Source: Hordeum vulgare subsp. vulgare (lineage: Eukaryota; Streptophyta; Magnoliopsida; Poales; Poaceae). Taken from it: DNA of 64,000 nucleotides. The notes beneath the pieces were generated by a model. The model saw only the letters and a list, made by a program, of their open reading frames with translations, ran no database searches and had not been told where the DNA came from. Positions 47,703 to 56,431 of this stretch are shown piece by piece. The position numbers and the translations under genes were made by a program. The stretch lies in NCBI RefSeq assembly GCF_904849725.1, contig NC_058518.1:415965081-416029080 (forward strand). The letters run 5' to 3'. Numbering within the stretch: the stretch's first letter is position 1; every line of letters starts with the position of its first letter.

Positions 47703-50700
47703 ATGTCAGCTGATGAATCTCTCGGTTCTCATCACATTAACTCATTTGCAGCATTTCTGGAAGAAACTCTTCAAGGCTCATCAGAATCCTCAAGAGTTCA
47801 AAATCCTCAGAAAGTTCCTCGTCTGAAGAAAATGGAGGAAGAAAGGAAACAGAAGGGAGGAAAGAAACTGGAGCAAAACACAACTGTTGATATTCCTGAT
47901 GACATATACCTGGACTATTGCACGCCTGATGATGAACCTGAGACTATGCCTAAAAGGAAGATTAGGCTGCAGAAAATTGAACGCAGATGGGCAAAGGAGT
48001 GGAAGGAGTACAGGTTTGTGACTCCAAAATATGCGAAGAAATTCGCTTTGAAGCCACCTGGCAGAAGGGCCCCACTTGAGGATCATCAAGTAGCTCATCC
48101 CTCAAGTCTTATGACACTTGATGACTACCCAGATGAAAAAGAAAGGCATCTGGCCAAGCTCAAGAAGCAAGCAGAAACAGCAGTGAAGAAATTTCATGAA
48201 TCCTCAGCTGCTGCCTCCGGTGCTGCTCATTCCTCAGCAGCAGAAACCTCAGGCTCAGAGATTCCTCAACCAAAGTCTATGCCAACAAAGCCAAAAGCTT
48301 CAAAACCCCAAGAGAAGTTTGCACAGACTTCTGTCACCAAACCCTCAGCTCCAAAACCCTCGGTTCCAAAACCGTCAACACCAAAACCATCAGCGCCAAA
48401 ACCTTCAGCACCAATCGCATCTACACCAAAGTCCTCAGCTCCACCTCCAAAGCCAGTACAGAAGAAAGTCGTGAAAACTATGACTGCCAGCTCCAGCTCC
48501 TCACTCCCAGCTGCAACTAGCTCGAAGACAAAGTCTTCAACACCTCTTTTGAAGACTTTGACAACAACTGAACCTGCACCTCTGCCCAGCCCCAGCAAAA
48601 TCATCACAGTCCTGTCTGCATCAAAGGGAAGTGAAGAATATGATGATGAAACTCTGGAAGCCATCATCAGGAACAAGCAAGAAAGGGTAGCACAAGCATC
48701 AGGCAGTTCTATTCCTCTGGCGATGGACCCCAAGGTCCTCCTCGACTTCATCAATGTGTGGTATGAAGACCCAAACACACCCATTGATGATTTGAAACTT
48801 CCTCCTGGTGTCAGCCACATGGTGGCTACCTTCATAAACGAAGCCAAGTGGAAGGAACAAAAGGCCAAGCAGGCAAAAATTGCAAAGGCCAGAAAGGAGA
48901 AATTCCTCAGGCAAAATGTTCTCAAGCTGACGCCTGAAGCATTGGTGTCCACCCAGGCAGAGCTGCAAGTCTTGACTGACAAGTGTGAGAAACTGTCAGA
49001 CCGCACAAGCATCAAACGCAATTTCATCAAGCTAGCCACTAGTGCTGTTGATGACTACAACAGACGTCACCCCCCACCAGCACCAACTCCTCAGCCCCTG
49101 GTTGAACAGCCAGAAGATGCATCTCCTGTTGAGGAGGAAATTCCTCAAGCTGAGGAACAACACCAAGAGCGCCATGCTGATGAGCCGGCCATTGAAGAAA
49201 TCATCACTGAGACCGCTCCTGATGAAACTGCAAACCCTGATGAAACTGCTACTGATCCAGCTGCTTCACCAAAGCAGGCTGATGACTGTGTTCCAGCTGG
49301 TTCCTCACTGCCAGCTGAAGAATCTGTTGAGAAATCACCTTCACCAAAAACTTCAAAGGTGAAGAAGTTAATCCCGTCTGCATCAGACGCGAAAAAGACA
49401 AGGGCTGCTGAGAAGGAAGCGAAGAAGAGAAAAGCTTCCTCAGCAGAAGAAAAGATTGAGGCAAAACGCCTCAAGGAAACTGAAGAATCTGCCCCACTAG
49501 ACCCAGTGCCTCTTAATGTTGCACCTTCATATGAAATGGTCGTCATTGGTGACCACACTACAAGGGCAGATGAGGAAATGAAGGATGCTGCCTCTGAGGA
49601 GCATACTGATGAGGAAATACAAATTGATGACAGTCCTCAACCTCATATTCCTCAGAAAGAGACTACTCAAGCTTCAGCTGCAGCAGCTGATGAATCTGCT
49701 TCTACCACAAAGTCAGCTGATGAAAATCAAGCTGAAGAAAATGTCCAGTCTGAGCAGGAACCTCCCACTGAACAGGCTGACCAAACTCCTCAAGCTGAGA
49801 AGGATGAAGAAACTCCTCAGCCTGATGCTCAGCCAGAACAAGAAATTCCTCATCCTGAGGAAACTGTTGAAGAAAATGTTCCTGCCCCTGACAATGAATT
49901 CATTGTGCTCAACCCAGAGACTGCCATGGTTGTTTCCCCTCCCATTCCTCAGCACAATCTCAATCCAGTTCAGCGCCTGCCATTCTCAAAGCGGCCAAAG
50001 TTTCAGAAAGAGAATTTCTTTGAGGAACGCATGTATTTCATCAGAGAGAATCCTTATGACAAGCCTCAAATGAGGCATCTGAAGTTTTGGACAAGGACTC
50101 AGATGAACTACTATGCTTCTGTGCTCTGTGGCCGCAACAAGATATTCCAGCACAGGCACATTCCTCATGATGAACTTGAAGAGATTCCCTGCATGGAACC
50201 AGTCCTCAGTGTACTACATGATGCAGGTTTTCTCCCTATGTGCTCCGACATATCAGATTGGAATAGTGAGCTAATTCTTCAGCTCTATTCAACTCTGCAC
50301 ATCTCGGGCAATGCTGATGACATCAACACTTGGGTGTTCGACTGGATGACCCAAAATACTCACTACAAGGCTCCGGCGTCTGAACTCCTCAGAGAACTGC
50401 CCGTACCAATTCCTTCAGAAGGGGCAGTGAAGCTTTATGGTGAGCGTGAGCTGCCAAATGGAATGATGGAAGTCCTCATGAAGCCTTTGGCTGCAGGAAA
50501 ACCCTCAAGAACCACATTCCTCGTCCATGAGCTCAAGTACACACCCCGGTCTGTCTACCGCATTCTCTGTAGTGTGCTAGCGCCAATCAAAGGCCATGAT
50601 GATGACGAAGATGTCGTTGGCCTCATGAAGAATATCCTCTTCAACATCATTCACGGTATCCCCATGAATATCCATGATTTCTTCTTGAGGACTTTGGCTG

Positions 50701-51392
50701 ACAATGCAATGTGCCCATATGATCACAAAATTTATGCACCATGGATCATGAGATTCCTCAGGACAAGGACAGGCATCAACTTTCACGCAGATTTCCAGAA
50801 CCATGTTGGTTATATGCCTCCTATCCGGGTCAACAAGAAGACTTTCGAGCCTATTGAGGGAAAAGGAAAGTCTGTAATTGATGAAGGAAGCAGGCCTCTT
50901 GATGGTCAATTCAAAGAGCCAGATGCATATTCCTCATGGGACGATACTGAGACTCGTCCACCAAGCCCAGTTCCTCCTTGCGTGCTAAACACCATAGAGC
51001 TTCTTCTCAGTCTTCATCAGAAGGTGGATCACAACCACAAATGGGTCAAACGCCAGTTTGGTGCCATTGTGAAAACCCTCACTGAGACACATAACAGTGT
51101 GAAGCTTAATCATCACTATCTGCATGAGGTTTTTGATCGCACCTGGGCTACCCTTGCACATCTGAAGACCCAGACTGAGCTTGAAGAATTGAACTTTGAG
51201 CAGGACTTTCACTGGTCGTGGCCTCCCAAGAAGAAGTTCAGGCCCATTCTAGTGCCAGATCTTGAAGACAGCTCCTTCTCGTCCTTCCACACCGCCGAAT
51301 CTGATGAGGAACAACTTGACACCGCAACGGGCCCAAGGAAGAAGACTACACCCAAGAAGCGCCAAGGATCTTCATCAACTGCCAAGAAATGA
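47703..51392 (+). CDS. Extra ORF of element H, 1229 aa, env-position protein of unknown function
   Basis: One uninterrupted frame starting MSADESLGSHHINSF, between pol and the 3' LTR. Layout: a charged N terminus (1-200), a Pro/Lys repeat of KPSAPKPS and KPSTPKPS units (212-250), a long disordered, Glu/Ala/Pro-rich middle (about 430-760) with Lys-rich patches, and a folded-looking C-terminal domain (about 790-1130) with aromatic blocks such as FWTRTQMNYYASVLCG, WNSELILQLYSTLHISG and TWVFDWMTQNTHY. It ends with a basic tail KKTTPKKRQGSSSTAKK. The ELILQLYSTL block recalls the 'putative plant transposon protein' and ATHILA ORF1-type domains (inference). There is no signal peptide or transmembrane segment, so a classical envelope role is unlikely; nuclear or RNA-binding roles are possible. 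Confidence 0.75.
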   Translation: MSADESLGSHHINSFAAFLEETLQGSSESSRVQNPQKVPRLKKMEEERKQKGGKKLEQNTTVDIPDDIYLDYCTPDDEPETMPKRKIRLQKIERRWAKEWKEYRFVTPKYAKKFALKPPGRRAPLEDHQVAHPSSLMTLDDYPDEKERHLAKLKKQAETAVKKFHESSAAASGAAHSSAAETSGSEIPQPKSMPTKPKASKPQEKFAQTSVTKPSAPKPSVPKPSTPKPSAPKPSAPIASTPKSSAPPPKPVQKKVVKTMTASSSSSLPAATSSKTKSSTPLLKTLTTTEPAPLPSPSKIITVLSASKGSEEYDDETLEAIIRNKQERVAQASGSSIPLAMDPKVLLDFINVWYEDPNTPIDDLKLPPGVSHMVATFINEAKWKEQKAKQAKIAKARKEKFLRQNVLKLTPEALVSTQAELQVLTDKCEKLSDRTSIKRNFIKLATSAVDDYNRRHPPPAPTPQPLVEQPEDASPVEEEIPQAEEQHQERHADEPAIEEIITETAPDETANPDETATDPAASPKQADDCVPAGSSLPAEESVEKSPSPKTSKVKKLIPSASDAKKTRAAEKEAKKRKASSAEEKIEAKRLKETEESAPLDPVPLNVAPSYEMVVIGDHTTRADEEMKDAASEEHTDEEIQIDDSPQPHIPQKETTQASAAAADESASTTKSADENQAEENVQSEQEPPTEQADQTPQAEKDEETPQPDAQPEQEIPHPEETVEENVPAPDNEFIVLNPETAMVVSPPIPQHNLNPVQRLPFSKRPKFQKENFFEERMYFIRENPYDKPQMRHLKFWTRTQMNYYASVLCGRNKIFQHRHIPHDELEEIPCMEPVLSVLHDAGFLPMCSDISDWNSELILQLYSTLHISGNADDINTWVFDWMTQNTHYKAPASELLRELPVPIPSEGAVKLYGERELPNGMMEVLMKPLAAGKPSRTTFLVHELKYTPRSVYRILCSVLAPIKGHDDDEDVVGLMKNILFNIIHGIPMNIHDFFLRTLADNAMCPYDHKIYAPWIMRFLRTRTGINFHADFQNHVGYMPPIRVNKKTFEPIEGKGKSVIDEGSRPLDGQFKEPDAYSSWDDTETRPPSPVPPCVLNTIELLLSLHQKVDHNHKWVKRQFGAIVKTLTETHNSVKLNHHYLHEVFDRTWATLAHLKTQTELEELNFEQDFHWSWPPKKKFRPILVPDLEDSSFSSFHTAESDEEQLDTATGPRKKTTPKKRQGSSSTAKK

Positions 51393-51441
51393 AGTCTTCA
51401 CGGGCGTTAGTCCTCAGTTTGTCCCTTTTTGTCACTTGATG

Positions 51442-51456
51442 ACAAAGGGGGAGAAA
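51442..51456 (+). other. Polypurine tract of element H
   Basis: ACAAAGGGGGAGAAA, about 10 bases before the 3' LTR. Confidence 0.85.
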
Positions 51457-51466
51457 CTTGAGAGTT

Positions 51467-52859
51467 AGTGATTTTGGTGGTTTGAAGACTTATAGGTTAA
51501 GTATCTAATGTGTTTTTAAGTGTACACAAGATCTATAAGTCATTGAGGAGTTTGAGATATTTGAAGAATATCGACCCCTAAAAATATAAGTCTTCAGTTG
51601 AAGAAATTGGTCTGAAGCTGAAGAAATGAATCGCGAAGAATTTGCGATAAAACTGATATTCCTCATGAAGATATTGATATTGAGAAGATCGGTGGTTCCT
51701 GAAGAAAATCGTTCTGAAGAAACTGAAGCATGAAGATTTACGTTTTCTGTTTTACTTTCTTCGCATTTGATGAATAGGAACACCGTACTGTTAAAGGGGG
51801 TCAAAGTAACGCTATGGAATGAATTTCCTCATGATGCTCAACCCAAGCCAAATACTACCAAAAGCCTCAAGTGAGGAATACGAGTGACATGAGGACTCTC
51901 ACAGTTGAGAGTCCCGACCGTTTCGATAAGCCACGCCAAGTCACTGATCTTATCCACTCCAACGGTCATATTATTTAAGGGCATAAATGTCAAATCATGT
52001 CGGGATGCTCCCAGGCTATAAATAGCCGCCCCCCACAACCACTAGCTGGTTGGCTGCTCCGTTAGAAACTGACACTTGTCATAAGAGCAACCCAAATTCC
52101 TCAGAGCTTTCGAGAGTAAATCATCAGTGAGGAAATACACCACCCACCGAAACCACAAACCAAACCTAGTGATTGAGCATCACTCAAGAAGTTGTTCCTG
52201 TGTGGGACTAAAGCCTTTTACCTTTGAGGACTGTGCATCCTCCAGACGGTTAGGCGTCATGGTCTAGAGCAATCCAGCAGTCAATTGTGGATCGCCGGGT
52301 GACCGAGTTTGTGAGGGTTTGGAAGTCTGTCCTGAAGACTTACCACGAGTGTTGGGCGAGGACTGTGTGTCCTTAGCTCAAGGAGAGTACGGTAGGGACT
52401 GTGTGTCCCGGGACTGGGTGTCCTTTGGTTTCAATACCAAGCCGCTCCAAACCAGATGTACAACTGTCACAGCAGTTGGAACTGGGTCATCAACAACAGT
52501 CTTCACCAAGGATCGGGTTCTAATTCCTCAACTCTTTACTTTCTTTGTATTATGTGTTGATGACTTTCACTGTAACTGTTTGAAGAATTTGCTGAAGACT
52601 TTCTCTGAATTTCCTCAACCCCAAATTCTTCACTTGAGTTAATCATCATCTGTATTCTGCGTGCCTGCTTGCTGTGCAATCTGTTTTTATAATCTTCACT
52701 CTGTAATACTACTGTTGTGAACGATTGCACAACTGATCCTTAACTGTTTCCGCTGTAAGTTAGTCATCAGTGAGGAATTTCCTCAAAAGGAATTTCCTCA
52801 GTGATGAAATTCTAAAAATCTCCTATTCACCCCCCTCTAGTCGATATAATGCACTTTCA
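51467..52859 (+). repeat. 3' LTR of element H
   Basis: Same ends as the 5' LTR, with about 14 single-base differences over 1393 bases by eye, roughly 1 percent. TATA box at 52016-52025 and U5 hairpin at 52764-52807. Confidence 0.9.
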
Positions 52860-52862
52860 CAA

Positions 52863-53164
52863 CCCTTGATCTTTGAAAGTGATCTGCATTTATGTTTTGC
52901 GGTCTCAGAAAGAGCTAGCGAGATACCACCTATTCATATTGCTTCATGCTTGTTTTGATTGAAGTGGTATTTGAAACTCATTATTATTTGCTTGTTAGCT
53001 GATTATGCCATTGATATTAGTTTACCGTGAGACCTTTGTGTCACTTGCTTATGTGGTTAACTTGTGATCTTGCTGAAATTCTGGTTATGAGTTAGACATA
53101 ATTGCAACAACAAGATCAAACAGAGTTTGTCAAAGTTTTTCTTTCTCTCTCAGTTTGTCAACTG
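52863..53164 (+). other. G2 3' UTR, remainder after element H
   Basis: Non-coding; resumes from the CCCTT at 52863 with GATCTTTGAAAGTGATC and runs to the stem-loop and polypurine tract. Confidence 0.7.
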
Positions 53165-53202
53165 TTGCTTGAGGACAAGCAATGTTTTAAGCTTGGGGGA
53201 GT
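53165..53202 (+). other. Stem-loop and polypurine tract of G2
   Basis: TTGCTTG-AGGA-CAAGCAA (53165-53182) is a perfect 7-bp stem with a 4-base loop. It is followed by the polypurine tract TTAAGCTTGGGGGAGT (53187-53202), which abuts the 3' LTR. J has the same pair of elements. Confidence 0.8.
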
Positions 53203-54684
53203 TGATACATCTCCATCGTATCTACATTGCCAAACTCTTTTGCCCTTGCTTTGGACTCTAATTTGCATGATTTGAATGGAACTAACCTGGACTGACGCAG
53301 TTTTCAGCAGAATTGCCTTGGTGTTGTTTTTGTGCAGAAATCAAAGTTCTCCAAACGTCCTGAAAATTTACGGGGAACACTTTTGGAAAATATGAAAAAT
53401 ACCTGCACGAAGATTCACCTGAGGGGGTGGGCCAGTGGGCCACAAGCCCTGCCACCACCACCCCCCTGGTGGCGGTGGGCAAGCTTGTGGGGCCCACACG
53501 GCTCTGCCGCCCCCAATCTCAGCTCTATAAGTTCACTTTTGTCCCAGAAAAAATAAAAAGAGAAGATTTCGTCGCGTTTGCGATACGGAGGCACCGCAAC
53601 AACCTGTTCTTCATCCGGAGGGCAGATCTGGAGGCCGTTTTGGGCTCCGGAGAGGGGAAATCATCGCCATCGTCATCATCAACCTTCTTCCCTCTCCAAT
53701 TCCATGATGCTCTTCGTCGTTCATGAGTAATCTATTCGTAGGCTCGCTGGGCGGTGATGAGTAGGATGAGATCTATCATGTAATCGAGTTAGTTTTGATG
53801 GGGATTGATCCCTAGTATCCACTATGTTCTGAGATTGATGTTGCTACTACTTTGCCATGCTTAATGCTTGTCACTAGGGCCCGAGTGTCATGATTTCAGA
53901 TCTGAAATTATTATGGTGTCACCAATATATGTGTGTTTTAGATCCGATCTTGCAAGTTGTAGTTACCTACTTTGTGTTATGATCCGGCAACCCCGGAGTG
54001 ACAATAACGAGAACCACTCCCGGTGATGACCATAGTTTGAGGAGTTCATGTGTTCACCAAGTGCTAATGCGTTGGTCCGGTTTTTTATTAAAAGGAGAAC
54101 CTTAATATCCCGTAGTTTCCTTTTGGACCCCGCTGCCATGGGAGGGATGGACAATAGATGTCATGCAAGTTCTTTTCCCTAAGCACGTATGACGACACAC
54201 GGAATGCATGCCTACATCACATTGACAAACGGGAGCTAGCCACATATCTCTCCGTGTTATAACTGTTGCATGATGAATATCATCCAAACAAATCACCGAC
54301 CCATTGCCTATGAGTTTGTCCAACTGCTGCTGTCACTTGTCTTGCTCTGCTGTTGTTACTTGTCTTGCTCTGCTGCTGTTACTTGTCTTGCTATGCTGCT
54401 GTTACTTGTCTTGCTCTGCTGCTACTGCTGTTACTACTGTCGCTTGCTCTGTTGCTACTTGCTACTGCTGTCACTACTGCTGTTCCTTGCCACTGTCATT
54501 ACTCGCTACTTTGTTGTTACTACTTTGCTTGCAGATACTAATCTTCCAGGTGTGGTTGAATCAGACAAATTCAGCTGCTAATACTCGAGAGTATCCTCTC
54601 ACCTCCTGTTGGCGAATCAACAAATTTGGGTCGAATACTCTACCCTCGAAAACTGCTGCGAACCCACGCGCTGGTGGGCCATCA
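53203..54684 (+). repeat. 3' LTR of G2
   Basis: 1482 bp, TGATACATCTCCATCG to GGTGGGCCATCA. GC hairpin at 53435-53497 followed by TATA-like CTCTATAAGTT (53523-53533). Diverged from the G1 LTR at many positions, so the two copies are old. Confidence 0.87.
54336..54427 (+). repeat. 23-bp tandem repeat in G2 LTR
   Basis: Unit CTTGTCTTGCTCTGCTGYTG + TTA, four copies beginning at 54336, 54359, 54382 and 54405, with few changes. The G1 LTR has a different repeat at the matching place. Confidence 0.85.
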
Positions 54685-54690
54685 ACAACA

Positions 54691-54752
54691 TTTTTCTAGT
54701 TTCGTTGCCGAGGAGTTCTAGCAGCATTCTTCTGGTGTCGTTGCAGGGGAAG
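54691..54752 (+). other. Two primer-binding-site-like sequences after the G2 LTR
   Basis: TTCTAGTTTCGTTGCCGAGGAG (54694-54715) and TTCTGGTGTCGTTGCAGGGG (54731-54750) both resemble the TTCTGGCGCCGTTGCCGGGG context of G1's site. A primer binding site is not expected after a 3' LTR. Confidence 0.55.
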
Positions 54753-54759
54753 GTCTGTT

Positions 54760-56431
54760 GTTACAGAATCATGGAGGTTGCAAAATAAAGGAGAAGATAG
54801 TCTCACATCAACTAGGCATATCAACGGGCTATGGAGATGCCCATCAATAGATATCAATGTGAGTGAGTAGGGATTGCCATGCAACAAATGCACTAGAGCT
54901 ATAAGTGTACGAAAGCTCAAAAAGGAAACTAAGTGGTTGTGCAAAAGATGTAATTCCACTAGTTATATGAAATTGACAAAATAGAAGACTCTTTATGAAG
55001 AACATGGTGCTACTTTGAAGCACAAGTGTGGAAAAAGATAGTAGCATTGTCCCTTCTCTCTTTCTCTCATGTTTTTCCTTTTTCTCTCTTTTTTTAGTAA
55101 GCTTCTTTGGCCTCTTTTATTTTTTTATGGGCTTCACTGGACTCTTTTATTTTTTGTAAAGTCCGGATACTCATCCCAACTATGAGGGAATCATAGCTTC
55201 CATCATCCTTTTCTCACACGGGACATTGCTCTAATAATGCAAACCATCACACTTTTATTTACTTACAACTCAAAGATTACAACTCGATATCTAGAACAAA
55301 ATATGACTCTATAAGCAAGATGGAAGTGATGGTGCGTGTCATAAAAGTGGGAAAATGGTGTTGCATGGCAATATATCTCGGAATGGCTATGAAAATGCCC
55401 TAACAGGTAGATATGGTGGCTGTTTTGAGGAAATATATGGTGGCTGTTCTGAGGAACGTGGGTTTAATGTACCGGCGAAAGTTGCGGAGTACTAGAGAGG
55501 CTAGCAAAGGTGGAAAGGCGAGAGTGCGTATAATCCATGAACTCAACATTAGTCATAAAGAACTCACATACTTATTGCAAAATCCTATTAGTTATGGAAA
55601 CAAAGTATTAGATGCATGCTCCTAGGGGAAGGGTTGGTAGGAGTTAACCATCGCACGATCCCGACCTCCACACAAAGGTTGACAATCATTAAACAAATCA
55701 TGCTCCAACTTCATCACATAACGGTTCACCATACATGCATGCTATGGGAATCACAAGCTTTAACACAAGCATTTCTCCTAATTCACAATTACTTACTAGC
55801 ATGACTCTCATATTACCATCTTCATATCTCAAAACTATATGCAAGGAATCCAACTTCTCATCATATTCAGTGCACTTAATATGGAAGTTTTTATTATATC
55901 CCTCTTGGATGCCCATTATATTAGGACTAAATACATAACCTAAACCAATTACCATGTTGTTTAAAGAACTCTCAAAATAATATAAGTGATGTAGGATAGT
56001 TTAATAATTTCTATAAAACAAAACACCGCCATGCTCTAAAAGATATAAGTGAAGCACTAGAGCAACAATGCCTAGCTCAAAAGATATAAGTGAAGCACAA
56101 AGAGTATCGTAATAAATTCACGATTCAGCGTGTCTCTCTCAAAGTATGTGTGCAGCAAGGATGATTGTGGCAAACTAAAAAGTAAAGACTCAGATCATAT
56201 AAGATGCTCCAAGCAAAACACATATCATGTGGTGAATAAAAATATAGCCTCAAGTAAATTTACCGATGGATTGAAGACGAAACAGGGGATGACTTCCGAG
56301 GCATCCCCAAGCTTAGGCTCTTTGGTATCCTTGAATATGACTTGGGTTGCCTTGGGCATCCCCAAGCTTAGGATCTTGCCACTCCTTATTCCATAGTCCA
56401 TCAAATCTTTACCCAAAACTTGAAAACTTCA
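54760..56431 (-). mobile_element. F3: antisense F-family fragment
   Basis: Aligns with 31690-33360 of F2: TATGGAGATGCCCAT (54830), the T-rich zone at 55050-55150, GGGAAGGGTTGGTAGG (55626), and the GCATCCCCAAGCTTAGG motifs (56301, 56356). No LTR is attached. It ends at 56431, where BARE copy I starts. Confidence 0.72.
56225..56416 (-). pseudogene. Shortened relative of the F2 small ORF
   Basis: 63 codons starting MGKDLMDYGIRSGKILS. It shares the start, GMPKATQ/GMLKASQ and KLGDA blocks with the 107-codon F2 ORF, then diverges and stops early, before the hydrophobic part is complete. Confidence 0.45.

Larger units (their letters stand above)
39004..52859 (+). mobile_element. Element H: 13.9-kb SIRE/Maximus-like Copia retrotransposon with extra ORF
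   Basis: Two LTRs of about 1393 bp (39004-40396, 51467-52859) differing at about 14 positions by eye flank a 11-kb interior with Met-tRNA primer binding site, gag, pol and a 1229-codon ORF. Integrase and RT text is of the SIRE/Opie/Maximus kind, a lineage known for extra 3' ORFs. The CCCTT target duplication fits if three bases of slack are allowed on the right. Gag and pol carry lesions, so H is young but defective. Exact LTR start is uncertain by a few bases (AGTG or TGAT). Confidence 0.9.
34229..54684 (+). mobile_element. G2: Athila-like Gypsy element, 5'-truncated, split by element H
   Basis: It starts inside gag (34229 aligns with about 18740 of G1), then has protease, an LTR-like spacer, an ATHILA ORF1-like gene, a 3' UTR, polypurine tract and 3' LTR (53203-54684). 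Element H (39004-52859) interrupts the 3' UTR. RT, RNase H and integrase are missing in both G1 and G2, at the same place, so the family itself appears non-autonomous rather than just these copies. Confidence 0.85.

Noticed and set aside
54270..54699. Leu/Cys-rich frames (62-131 codons)
   Set aside because: Translations of the 23-bp tandem repeat in the LTR.
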